Below, one piece after another: positions 46,951 through 59,099 of a stretch of 64,000 nucleotides of DNA (positions are counted from its first letter, which is position 1; each line of letters starts with the position of its first letter). Under the pieces are notes generated by a model. That model was not told the origin of the DNA, ran no database searches, and was given only the letters and a program-made list of their open reading frames with translations. Where the stretch lies: assembly GCA_030762175.1 (NCBI GenBank), contig CM060842.1:68974001-69038000 (forward strand), given 5' to 3'. The DNA is from Metallyticus violacea (Eukaryota; Arthropoda; Insecta; Mantodea; Metallyticidae). Position numbers and translations under genes: made by a program.

Positions 46951-48593
46951 AAATTTAATTCTCATCTGTGTACAATTTCTCAAATAGGAAAAAAATTGTT
47001 TTACAAAGAGGACTACCAATGCATTCTCACCTGCAGCACAGTTCCTAGTAACTGGAAATAAATCTCAGGGTCTCTCGATTTCATGAAACGTAAAGTGTAA
47101 GGCAGATATTTTATTAAGCACGCTATTTCTTATTACTATAGCCTGATAACCATTACATTAATTGAAGTCTTTGTTCTGTTATTTTTATCTGATTGTATTT
47201 TTATTCCTGGTAATACTTAAACAGTCTTTTTGTTAATATTTCTGTTCGTCTTTTAATTACATGTTGTTAAATTTTGTTATTTTCCTCTTTCTTTTTTAAA
47301 CTCTTTGCCAATTACTTTCCGGAACTGCAAATAAAACGAGGTAGGTAAATTACGTATTTTACGTTATCGTATTTTTCTCATTCCTTCCTCTCTTAATTGA
47401 ACGTTGCAGGTCTGCGCTTCTGTGCCTAAACATTCATTTTCATTTGACAAACAAAACTCAAACGCTTCTCTCACTACCACAAAGTACGTTTCCCTCCGAT
47501 CAGCTGTTTTAGAGCCGATGCAGCTTCCTGGATTGCTAACATTGACTTTCGTTTCCCTGGGGTCCAGATAGACTCCCCGATTTTCCATTGGTCAGCATTT
47601 CTTTGAAAGCGTATAACTAATGGTCTATTTACGGAATTCCAATATTAGTTATACACCATTGGCATTTTACCCCAAGGTGACTTAGATAAGTTGATTCCCC
47701 TTATTTTCCCCCTGTAATATTCGCATAATATGCGTAATGATAATGATAACAATAGTTTTTGTTGTTTTGCATTTTATAGTAATTAACCGGTAGGTATGAT
47801 ATATAATCCACATTTTCCCTGTATTTTGAAGATGATAAGTAGTTATTGTATTTCGAAAGCTATGAATTTAAGCATAATTTTTCAATATATCTACGAAGAT
47901 GAATAAGAAGAAGATTATGTTGCCGAAATATTGTACCCTTTTTTACATATTATAAAATTTGGACGTCCTATTTTATTTCAGTTACTATTTCAATGTACAC
48001 AAAGTGATAATATAATGTACTAATTAAGAAATATGAACAGATGTCTTATTTTGGTTAAAAGCCTGTGTCTTGTTTATCAGCGGCTTAAGTGTTATATCTT
48101 TAATTTTCCATTTTACACTACACTTGCTTTTCTACTATGAATACTATAATTTTGTTGATCAACTAAGAAATAGTTGCATGTGTTTTGTGCTAACTAGGCC
48201 CCTGATCTTTTTGAAATGTAATACTTATTTGTGATTCACTTCCACTTTCTGAATATTTTCACTTAATTAAATAATGTAACTCTCTGCGATATGTTAAGCA
48301 ATACATTATATGAATAATAATACAGCATTATCATCTAAGTGTATTTCATACTGAGTTAATTATTTTAAACAACACTAAAAACTAAACTATCTGTTTAGGA
48401 ATGAAACTATCAGAAGAGATAACATTTACCCAAGATTTAAGGAAATTACTTAGGGTATTATTTAGGGAAAATAAGACAAATTAAATGAAGACAAAGAAGA
48501 AATAAGACAATAATGATGATACTTAATAGAATGAAGAATAATGAACTTTCAATATTTCGTTAATAATTGAAATATCGTAGAAGTAGTGGTGGT
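46951..48593. other. Unassigned AT-rich DNA
   Basis: A 74-codon minus-strand frame at 47364-47588 has protein-like composition, but no family match or splice boundaries could be seen. Otherwise nothing is recognised. Confidence 0.35.
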
Positions 48594-48621
48594 GGTAGTG
48601 GTGGCGGCGGCGGCGGCGGCG
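48594..48621. repeat. GTG/GGC trinucleotide microsatellite
   Basis: GGTGGTGGTAGTGGTGGCGG passes into (GGC)6. It is unusually GC-rich for this window and sits immediately beside the mariner relic. Confidence 0.9.
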
Positions 48622-49600
48622 TTTGGAAAATTTGGTAAAAATGCAAGTAACAATTATTTTCTCGTAACGTGCTTTATTTCTCAACATAGTTTCTATCGAT
48701 GTATAAACACTTGGCCCAGCGTATTTCCAATTTTTTAATAGGATCTGTTAAACACAGCAAAATAAATCATTGATGGCGACGATCGCTTTTTCATTGGATT
48801 AACATTTCTTCCCAGAAAGACAAATTTTCAAGTTTGGGGATAGGAAAATGTCACTTCGGGCTAGATCTGGAGAATAGGGTGTATGAGGAGCCAATTTCAT
48901 GCACCTTGACCATTGTGACTGCGTGTGGGCTGGTCCAAGAACATTTTTGTGTGTCAATATCGCTTTTCAATCAATGGACGTTCATCCAAAATGAAGTATA
49001 ATAGGCCCCAGTTATGGTTCTGCACTTTTCCAAGTAATATATTCTGGGAATCCCAATAAACACAGGTGATCACTTTTCCAGCCAACAAAACAATCCTCGC
49101 CTTCTTTGGCGCTCTCTCATCAGCCTTGGTCCATTGTTTTGATCGCTTTGTATCCGACAGTGCAGTTTAACCCACAGTCAGGAATTAGCGCAAGAAGTCC
49201 TTTGTAATACGATTAAACATTGCCGGACTCTGTGTTGAAAAGTGGGCAGCCGGAGGTAATTTCTTCTTCAGTGCTTCTTCGGCCACGTTCAAGCTCATTC
49301 ATCCAGAAATAAACGGTCCCTGACGGTGCAGAGTCGAATTAATTTCATCCAAATCTGCTTTGATCTATTTTTCTGTCCAATCGTTTAAATGGAAAATTTA
49401 AATAAGAGCACGAAACTCACTTTTTAATTTTTTTACGGCAATGTGACACTGCTTACTTCAGATACTTGTCAACAATTAACTTAACATCACGTCTGGCTGA
49501 AAATTTGTATGAAGCCGTTACACTATTCACTCTTAGCAACAATGGTGGCGCTTAACAAAATTTTCAGTCATTTCATGAAAATTTACCCTGTTAATTGACC
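48622..49600 (-). mobile_element. Decayed mariner element, fourth copy
   Basis: On the minus strand, MNELERGRRSTEEE lies near 49300. KADERAPKKARIVLLAGKV then ITCVYWDSQNILL lies near 49130-49020. The block GPAHTQSQW stands where DNAPAHT is expected, near 48930. APHTPYSPDLARSDIFLSPN then LKICLSGKKC follows near 48890-48810, then AIVAIND, and the C-terminal LKNWKYAGPSVYTSIE (matching LEKRWTKCI). The same subfamily signature (APKK, AGKV, FWD) occurs at 7.25 kb. Catalytic residues are substituted and the frame is broken. Possible worn termini are GGAAAATTTGGTAAAAATGC at left and GAAAATTTACCCTGTT at right. Confidence 0.85.
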
Positions 49601-50733
49601 ACCTCCACCTCCCTGGTCTAGTGTTTAGTGTTTCTGATTGCTGACCGGTGCAACGCTTTTTAAGGGGGGGAAGAAGGATCGGGGAGAAGATAATTTATGA
49701 GCATAAATTACCTTCAAAACGTGAGAAGGAAGAAAATGGATGGGCTTAATTGATCAGAATACCCATAGTATTTTGTGGGATCAATGAAGTTCTTCTCTCC
49801 CGCCGCTGTCTTGATGCGCTCTGCCACGGCTAGGCTCGGTAGAGTGCTGGAAATTTTGTCACCTTTTCTGGTCAACGAGGGACGTAGTCGAGAACTAGGA
49901 AATGTATAAAAGCAGATCTTAAAACTGGAGATGACACTATTTATTAATTTTTGTCACTTGTTCAACATTAAGAATCGCCTTTCTAAGTTATGTCAACGGT
50001 TCTTAATTCACGTTTGCACTAACCGAAATAATTGTCTATCATTACACTTCCGTTTATTGCTCTACTTTCACTTTCTTTATCTCCTCTGTCTGATGATTAA
50101 GTTTCCCCTGTCTGCACTAAATTCACACACCATTGATGACTAACTTGCACTCCCTCGATAACTCAACTCTTTCTCTCCTCCCTGATGGCTCAACTCTCAC
50201 TGCCCTGATTTCTCCAAATCCTAATCTTTTATCAAAAATCTCCTCATTCGGTCGTTGGACCATCCTCCTACCATTTCGACAATTATTCCACTTAAAAATT
50301 CTCCCTATTCGCCTAGGGGCGAGCATGTACTTATTCTAAGATTCCTGGGGTTTATTTCACCCTCATGATCTGACTCTATTGTCTATTATATTTTATGGTT
50401 GCCCTCGGAGTCCTAACAAAACTTATTTTTACCAGAAGCCTAGGAGAGGCGACTCTTTTTCAATACAAAGAATCATTTAACAAAACACAAAGGGATGACT
50501 GACCATCTGCTCATTGTCCAGCCTAACACATTTACTATCTACATATTCTTTACTTCTAAAGTGTCTGTCCGCCGGGCTTTCCTTTCTCACCACCCATGAA
50601 ATTCCCAATAGCAAATATACAATACACAAATAACTTAACTACCAACATGGATACACAAAAATTGTATACACTAATTGTAATACTAATTATAATATTTGTA
50701 ATTGATTATGTTAACATTTTATAATGTTTTAAT
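49601..50733. other. Unassigned DNA
   Basis: Two short frames over the same bases at 50123-50339 (plus and minus) reflect composition. No gene recognised. Confidence 0.35.
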
Positions 50734-51042
50734 TGGGGACGTCATCTCATTAGTACTGCTTCACCGAGAGGTCCGGGTTCGATTCCCGGTACTTGCGAAT
50801 TTTTCTTAATTAGGGAAGTCCGGAAAGGGATTCACCCAGCCTCGTAAGGACAATTGGGAAGGTGCCTGACGGAGACGGTGCGATCATCGATCTAGCAATT
50901 CGCTTTATAAGCCTATCGGCGGGTTGTGGCATGCTGATCACATGCCCGCCTGGTATACTGTCCTCTACCTATGAATTGTGTGACGGAGATAGAGGACGGC
51001 GCAATAGGCCAAAATTCCCCCTTTGGCTATAATCGCGTCATA
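50734..51042 (+). mobile_element. SINE-C: distinct tRNA-derived repeat
   Basis: A B box, GGTCCGGGTTCGATTCCCGG, lies near 50770. It is followed by a GC-richer ~230-bp body (GGGATTCACCCAGCCTCGTA, GAAGGTGCCTGACGGAGACG, GGCGGGTTGTGGCATGCTGA, ATAGAGGACGGCGCAATAGG). The body is unrelated to SINE-A, B, D or E. The 5' A-box part is degenerate. Only one copy occurs in the window, so boundaries are approximate and no target duplication was established. Confidence 0.6.
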
Positions 51043-52139
51043 GAAGAAAGTATATCTTCTTCATTTTTATCAAATTCTATATAATGAAACTGTTCCAACG
51101 GTTTTTCCCATAATATTATTATAATTTTATATGTTTCCCTTGACATAATTACCATAATGTATAATAATCTTTTATAATTTATATTTTTCACGTTATATGT
51201 ATATTCCTCGCTCATCATATGTGTATAGTTTAGTATATTTGCAAAATGATAAAACTCTGTGCTTTGTTCGCAATAGCTTTGAAAATACATGGAACCATAA
51301 AACCTTGGAAGGGTGAAATCTTTTGTATGTTAGGGTAAAGCGAGCCAAGGACATTTCCCATTGTGCTCGGGACCTTTAAACAATGTTTTATGAAGAGAAA
51401 GCTATTGTCCCTTTAAACGTGTGTGTGGAGTCTTTTAAATACCGTTGGAGGCAGTTGACCCCAAATACAGCTGGAAACGGTTAAATTTTGAAGTACCATT
51501 TCGTGCGATAGATTTTTAAACTCCTGTAAATGAGGTTCTCAATTTAAAGCAGCCAGTGTAGAAGCAGAGTTTCAATTTTTAAGGATAGACGGGATGTTGT
51601 TACTTGTTGCGCCGATTGGGCGCTGTTTTTCATTCGATTCTTGTTTCACTACGCTGTTTCGACTCGATTCTGTCTCACATTCTACTGGTACCATTCTGGC
51701 GACACCACGCATCCAGGCAGTCGGAGTTCACAAAACTTGTACTACTTGCATGGACGCATTTGTTTAGTCTTCCGTCCATTATCATATATTACGTTTCATC
51801 AGTACAAATAGCCCAATAGTCAGTCTAAACATCGTTAATAAATGTACTAAAGGGATTTGACTCTATCGATGGCAAAGCACCGATGTTTTAAAGAAAGTGA
51901 CGTGAAATAAATCATTTTTAGAAGTAACATCGACCACGTGCTTATTTAAAACGCCACAACTTCTTCCTAGACCAGTTGATTTAGGATCAACGAAATGAGA
52001 GTTTGTTCTTTTCGGGGCGGAAACAACAAATAAATAACTACAATAATCTGCACCAATCGTGACCACATACACTCAGAACTAGCTGCAGCTCATTAATCCG
52101 CCTCAAATATACACATCAACGTGGGGTCTATAACAACTT
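51043..52139. other. Unassigned AT-rich DNA
   Basis: Frames at 51604-51819 (plus) and 51863-52072 (minus) are unrecognised and lack splice support. Confidence 0.35.
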
Positions 52140-53600
52140 CTTCCCCCACGACAAAACCGTCCCAATACATATTACAAACATATTTTATGCACAGATCGTC
52201 AATGTACATGATTAGATTTAGCAATTAGAAAGAGGAAAAATAATAAAAATAAAAAGCAATAATAACAAATATATCAAAATACTTAAAAAAAATGGAAAGA
52301 ATGGTTTTTACAGATGTATAAGTGGAAACACCTTATATATTATTTGCAATTGCATCAGTTATTGCATTCTAATCAGAAAATAAATTGTTTCTAGCTCCGC
52401 TCACTTTGGCAAGGAAAATTCTTGTATTCAATAGATTAATATGATCCGCAAACAGGTTCCAGCTTGCCATTCGACTGCAATTGTCTTCAAATATTTTTCT
52501 GGAAACAGCGTTTTTCTGAGGTGTTCCCAGTGACTACATCCGGCCACAATATGTTCCTCATATATTCCTCATCCCCTACACAAAATGGATAGAATTAATT
52601 TCATTCGATAGGCTCGAGGAAACTTTCCTCTAGCCTTGCTCTAACCTTCTTCCATGAACTTTTATTTTGATTGCCCCGTTGTCATATTGAATCCAGGTCA
52701 ATTGCTCTTTCTACCTCTGCAGTCCAAAGCATTGGTTTTATATCTTTTATCTGGTTTCTATAGCATTTAGCGCGACAGTATTTCACTGTCCCTGTTTTAC
52801 TATTAACCGTATCTTCGTAGCAACCCACCCCCCTCATGACCTCACAATGTGACTTTCTTTTGCAGAGCCCTAGAATCTTTTTCCAAAAATCGACTTGAAT
52901 TTTATTTACATTCTCTCTAGTGCATCTGGAACGCTAGTCAGAGTACGTACTAACTCATTTATTTACCTCGGCTTTGTAAATAATAATATATAAGTACTTA
53001 TTCCATTTGCCAATCACATTAAAGGCTACTCCCAACTAACAAACGTTTTAATATTTTATACTTCTTGTCTGCTGTAATACAATTTTTAATTTCTGCCATA
53101 CACAAAGTTATTCTTAAAGTTTATTGTTTTGATTTTGTTAACATTTACCACAATATCCCATTTAGAATAATACTCTTATAGGATGTGAATGTGAACCATC
53201 TTTTGTTAGAGATAAAAGAATCAGATCGCCAACATACAAAAGTACAGGATGCTCACCTAGGATTCTCCGCTAACAGGGCATACGAGATATCATCTTTAAA
53301 TAGATTAAACAATAACGAAGATAGAATACATTCCTGATGAACTCCTCTACAGGCTGATCTACATTCCGATATGCTTTTTTTGGTTTATTTTAACACCGAA
53401 TTTCTCGTCGCTGTTTATCTGCATCAGAACTTTCATCATTTTGTTGGAGACACCTTTCTGACACAGTTTTAGCCACAGAGCATCTCTTTGAACACTGTCG
53501 GTGGCTTTTTAAAATCAACAAACATAATGTATAATTTACTCCATTTTCTTCTTAAAGTATTAAGAGCACATGATATAACAACTAGGGCGTTGCTAATCCG
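52140..53600 (-). mobile_element. LINE-X copy with reverse transcriptase, dead
   Basis: On the minus strand, in order: FVDFKKATDSVQRDALWLKL near 53500 (usual FVDFKKAFDSVxR), GVSNKMMKVLMQINSDEKFG near 53450, then GVHQ-CILSSLLFNLFKDDI near 53330 (usual GVRQGCPLSPLLFxLFxNDI). LLYVGDLILLSLTKDG near 53240 is the catalytic box with YADD changed to YVGD. A WDIVVNVNKIKTINF segment lies near 53150. The 3' part aligns with the LINE-X copy at 20.8-22.3 kb and the one at 55.2 kb, down to ATAAAATATGTTTGTAATAT near 52170. The 5' end is cut at about 53600, inside the reverse transcriptase. Stops and frameshifts are present. Confidence 0.88.
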
Positions 53601-55229
53601 TAAATGTTGTGTTTAAAATTATTATTAATTAATATATTGAAATGTTATGATCTAAACAGCGATATTTCACAAGGTTAGCAATTTAGGTTTAGATGAGCCC
53701 AAGTCTTCTGGATACTTCAGTGGAAAGCTTCTGATGAATTGAAGACAAGAATTCATCGGTTAACTAAGCTAAAGAAGCTATATATTTATTAAGTTAGTGA
53801 ATAGGTGACAACAAACATCCAAAATGTTCTTTATGGTTAGTTGGCAGTGCCGAACCGTGGTTTTTGTATAGGGTAGGCTGAAATATGGGGATCGAAATTA
53901 ATGGAAAATATAAATATAATGCTTTTCAATCAATTTCGACATATATTACAAAATTACTCTAACATTTTTCTTAAACTTTTTAAGTTCAAAATTATGGCAT
54001 TGTGGCTATAACAACTCGTAGGATAATTAAATTAAATATATGAAATATTTAAAATAAGTTGTATTACTCACTTTTAAATTTGTTTGTAAATTAACATAGC
54101 CCTTTGGTTCTTGTTCTGAACTTATTAACTCACTCTTGAAATGACTTCTTGAGGTTTATTAAACTCTTTACCATCTCTTTCTCTATGATTTTATTGGAAT
54201 ACCATTCCGTTCTGCTACAATTAACAATAACTAACAGAACTAATAGGAAAGCAATTATAAAGTAAGGGGCTAGATTGTACATACAGACTCGCATGAAGTA
54301 AAAATTGAAGAACGAGCTTTAAAATAATGTCATAGTAATGGTATCTGTATTAAAATAAAATCATTAAGTCATTATTTACTACTACATTTCGACTAGAAAT
54401 AACTAAAGGCTGTATTTTAAGTTGAAGTCGTTTGCCTTAAGGATCTACAAAATTCCAGAAAAAGACAGACATAGAGACCAAGGCTAGCCTACACAACAAG
54501 GAAAATTCAATAAAAGACCCTCTTTTACTTTTCCTTGACACTGGAAAAACATTATTACGCTTGCGCAAGACTAACTGAGCATTAGAGTGTATTATTGGCG
54601 ATTTGCTATCAGTGCACTAATTCAAATAAGTATAATTTCAAATCGTCAGCAAAAATTAACATCTACAAGTCAGCACACTAATTTTAGTAGATTCAAGCCT
54701 ATAGTCTTTATGGGCGCTTCACTTAGTAATTGGAGAAATTGGAGAAGTGTGCATCACATTTCAAATGTTTTAAGTTAAGCTCTCGTGTGTTACTTACTAG
54801 AAGTGAATTACTTTTTCTTAATATACATCTGTAGTTGTTAAGGAACTAATTAATACACTTAAAGTTGGACTTCTGCGAGAAATGTCACGTTAGAATTTCC
54901 TGTTGATGTAAATTTGTTCGGTTACTGCGGTTGCATGACCGGTCCAGGTATGTTGGCACTATTTATGTGTTTCCTATCCGCGGCGAAAATAGTCCATTTA
55001 CCCGCAACAGATCAATATAAGCTCTACATCATTTTGATATACAGTACACTGGTTGAAAAATGTGTTGGGGATACACAATTACTCTTACTATGAAGTTTAT
55101 AGCCTGTGATCTTTTGTTTCTGTAAAACAAGAACACTTACATACACAATAAGTGGATCTGCTCGAGTGTTGAATGACAAATGAAATGGAGAAAGACTGCA
55201 TTATTTATATACGAAATGTAAAATAGCTA
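53601..55229. other. Unassigned AT-rich DNA between two LINE-X copies
   Basis: No gene recognised. Confidence 0.4.
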
Positions 55230-55702
55230 CTTGAGGAATGATAGGTCTGGTAAGGGAATAGGCTCAAGTTGTTGAGAAAATGAGGAATGGGTACATATTC
55301 TGGTCAAATGTACCCATAGGAAATGCGCTGTTTCCAGAAAAATATTTTAAGGCAATTAGAGATGGAATTGCATGCAGGAGCAGTTTGCGAATCAAGTTAA
55401 TTGTGTGAATATAGGCATTTTCCTAGCCAAAGTACGCGAAGCTAGAAGCAATTTATATTCTGATTAGAAGACTAGTGTAATTGTAAACAATATTTAAGTT
55501 GATTTCACTCATATATCTGTAAATATGCTTTTTCCCATTTTTAAATTATTTATTTGTTATTATTATTTTATATTTTAATTATTTTTCCTCTTTCTAATTG
55601 TGTATCGTACTTATGCATGCATGCTCCACGATCAATGCATAAAATATATTTATAATATGAATATAGAATTTCATAACACTAAAGATACACTCACTACTAT
55701 TG
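55230..55702 (+). mobile_element. LINE-X 3' fragment, plus strand
   Basis: WVHILVKCTHRK near 55290 and the NCVNIGIFLAKVREARSNLY segment near 55400 match the 21.2-kb copy's zinc-motif tail and the block after it. The 3' untranslated part (TTCCTCTTTCTAATTGTGTA, then ATCAATGCATAAAATATATT) also matches. It runs directly into the ACT microsatellite at 55703, which is the element's own 3' tail type. The 5' part is missing. Confidence 0.83.
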
Positions 55703-55821
<119 letters not shown>

Positions 55822-57668
55822 ATGTTTTGCTCTTGTATAAGTAACAGCCCTAATTCAATAACCCTAAGTTCATGTTCTTGAACGTTTACCACAGTATGTG
55901 CGATGGATTTGTCGTAGATTTGCGCAAACACAAGATAGTTCCGCAACCAATTACCTGTTGGGTTAATATCTGGCGATCTCAGGAAAGAATTCAAATTCCA
56001 TGACCAATATTAAGATATTTTAAACATAAAACCATTAAAAGGCTGCTGAAACAGTACTTCACGTTCCTAGTATCATATAATACGAGTTTGCAGAGATAGT
56101 ACAAGCTTTTCTCGCAAATATAAACTAACTAAATGTACTTTTACATTTGGAAACATCATAGTAATGCAAAATAATCCTATTTGTGTAGTAAGCAAGCAGC
56201 AGAATGTGTAAGATTTTTTTTTTTGAAAATGAATAAAACATGAACCTTTACGTACCAAAAGACCCATTTATTGAACTAGAAATTTTCTTTGATTTTATTT
56301 TCCTTTTAGTAAAATTCTCATTTTGGAAAAATTCAAAACATCTACGTTAATATTGCTAATAAGTCAATGTTTTAAATAAAAACACACATTGAAATAGGGC
56401 ACTGTATGTATTGCATATACGTATCATTTGAGTCACTCGTTCATATCCATTCTCACTCTCTTCACTATCGCACAGCTTGCGTCGCCAGCAGGCATCTATT
56501 GCCCAGGGTCGCCAGCAATACTTTCCCCTGTGCACGATAGACTGGCTCTCTCTGTGGTACACTTTATCATTTGGAAGCTGTTCCTTTTTTAACAATGACA
56601 TGAATTAAGTAGCTCATTGCAGAAAACAAAGAAAAACGGAACCGATATTTTCCAGTTTAACAAATATTTCGCTCCCATCACGGACTTTATTATTGTTTAA
56701 TTATTTATTTAGTTCCTGCAGAATTAAAAAACCTTGCATCATTTTCTAGGATAAGTACACTTCGGTCAGCACCAGGTGCAGAAAACCTTGATTGATAAAA
56801 ACCCCCGGAGCTACAAAGAAAGGCCTTAAAATTATTTCAAGAGCGCGGAAGAATTAAAAATAAACGCAAGGGTGTACTAATATTAAAGATAATTATCTGT
56901 GTTATTGAAATGTATTATCTAAACGCTGGAATATAACAATATTTTAAGAAAAAGGAGCAATTTTAAATGGATGATGAAAGTTAACAAATTATAAGTAGAC
57001 TGCGAGAACTGACATGTTACTGTATTAATACTCCCAACCATACCACAATTTGCCATGGATTTCGCAAGAGATTTCAGGAAGTTATAAACTGAGCTTAAAG
57101 CAAAAAAACTCAGATAATTTAGCAAGAGAGTTTATTTTTACTTATAATATAAAAACATAAATAAAAAATTCTCTCTCACTAATTAATACATAACAATTTC
57201 AAAACCTGAATTAATAACAATAATTAAAAATTTAAAAAAATCATTACTAAACGTAGTGCAGGAGTTAAAAGAGAAAATTGTACTAAAAGCACTAAATGTA
57301 TGTACAGTAGAATTAATTAAAACATATATAAAAAGAGGCACTGTAAAATGATACAAAATATTCAAACCCAGCTAAATGAATTCTTTTCGTAAATTTTGAC
57401 AGAATCAAACATACAAGGGGGCTGCCCAGTAGCAAAAGGAGCAGCAATAGCTCGCCGCGGACTAACAAAAGGCTGCTGTGAAGCCAAACGTGGCGGTCAA
57501 AGAAGTGTATGTTACGACACGCCTAGCACGACCCACTGCCCTGTACCTGTAGGTCAGCGAAGTAAGCTGCTGAACGCTCAAAAGTGACGCACGTTCTACT
57601 CGATGCAGTGACACAACTAATATGCATGTTCTTAGTCATTATTTATAAAACTTTCAACACATTAAAAG
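55822..57668. other. Unassigned AT-rich DNA
   Basis: A GC-richer patch at 57400-57600 holds a 63-codon Gly/Arg/Cys-rich frame of no recognised family. At about 56477-56513 GTCGCCAGCA occurs twice within 40 bp. Nothing else noted. Confidence 0.35.
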
Positions 57669-58633
57669 TATCCAATTTCAGTAATAAAGTAAAAGAAGCT
57701 GATATGCTTTGTATTTAGACCTCGTACCCCATATTTCGAAAATTTGTGGAACTAGGAATCTACTTCACGGTTGCGGAGATATTCACAAAGTAAATTCAAA
57801 AACTTTTTGAGGCTCTCGGAATGTAAATTTCATTTCGAAATTGCACCATGCCTACAAATACAGCTCCATTGCCCGAAAATTAACCCTGGAAATACAACTA
57901 ACTGTTCTGTACGCATAAATTTCCTAAAAATTCAAAAATCTACATTGAGATTTTAAACCGGCAATTTGGAACTTCAAGACCCCATGCAATATACAGTGAT
58001 ATAAAGTCGATATGCCCTGCATATAGAACTGATCCCCAGCATTACGAAAACGTGTCCAACTTTAGCTACACGGTAGCGGAGATATTTCACAAAGTAGGTT
58101 CAAAAATTTGTCTTTTTTGGGGCTTTCGGAAAATAAATTTTATTTATATGCCATGCCTACAAATAGCATTGCCCTAAAATTAGAACTAGAAATATGACTC
58201 TCTATACATAAATTTCCATAAAATCCAAAACTCCACATTGAGATTTTAAACTCCCCCAAAATGACAAGTCTTTAGGCAGACAATTTCGACATTTCAAGAT
58301 TATGTGAAATACGCAATAATGCAAAGTAAAAGAAGTCGACATTTCCTGCATATTGAGCTGATTCCCAACATTCCATAAATATATCGAACATAGAAATTAG
58401 CTTAATGGTTGCGGAGATATTAAACAAGCAGGTTTAACAATAAATCTTTATGGGAATCTCGGAAAATAAATTTCATTTCGAAACTGCATCACGGCTACAA
58501 ATCTTTATTTATTTATTTTAGCTCCATTTCCCTAAGAGGTATACTGAAAATACAACTAGCGACTCTATACGCAGGACGCGCCATAAAAATTAAAAATTCG
58601 ACATGGAGATTTTACCCTCCCCCCAAATGACAA
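57669..58633 (+). repeat. Three tandem satellite units of about 290-355 bp
   Basis: Units run approximately 57669-57957, 57958-58277 and 58278-58633. Shared blocks in order: AAGTAAAAGAAG (absent in part from unit 2), GGTTGCGGAGATATT (GGTAGCGGAGATATT in unit 2), the TCGGAAAATAAATTTCATTT block, TGCCTACAAAT, CATAAATTTCC, and ACATTGAGATTTTAAAC. By eye the units are about 75-80 percent alike. Unit 3 carries an inserted (TTTA)n run near 58506. No coding frame is conserved between units. The array may continue in other copies elsewhere in the genome. Confidence 0.85.
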
Positions 58634-58635
58634 GT

Positions 58636-58706
58636 AGAAATTAGCATAATTAGGTAGGAGACCTGACCAAGTACTAGACGGTCTAGGATTCAATTCGCGG
58701 CAGCAA
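58636..58706 (+). other. Possible tRNA-like segment
   Basis: TTAGCATAATTAGGTAGGAG then CTAGGATTCAATTCGCGGC resembles spaced A and B boxes of a tRNA-like head directly after the satellite. Pairing of the stems was not confirmed. Confidence 0.2.
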
Positions 58707-59099
58707 CTTTTTGAGGGATTGAGGTATGTTAAGAAATACTTCACATGGATTATTCAAAGGCGTTACATTTGATGTTATTAGTATATGAGGTTTGTACATA
58801 AGGATGACCACCTAATTTTAACTTACTCTGTACTTTACTAGATGGTCTACTGGCTTTTTAGCCTTCGCATTCACAAGATATGTGTCTGTTATACTTTAAT
58901 TGTGAGCCGATCGGAAATCCATCAGTTTTCAGCTCATTACAATTTAATGTAAATCTACAGAGAGTGCAAACACGACTATAACTTGAAAACTAGATAAAGA
59001 CGGATGCATGTTTGTGTTACCGTTTTCCGTTTCTAATCTCGTCTAACTGTACGTCATGTGTGCATGTTTTGTAACTGACATGGTTAATTATCACCAGTA

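Noticed and set aside
46642..47061. 139-codon plus-strand open frame, the longest in the window
   Set aside because: It reads antisense through a full-length SINE-B bounded by a 10-bp target duplication, then into AT-rich DNA.
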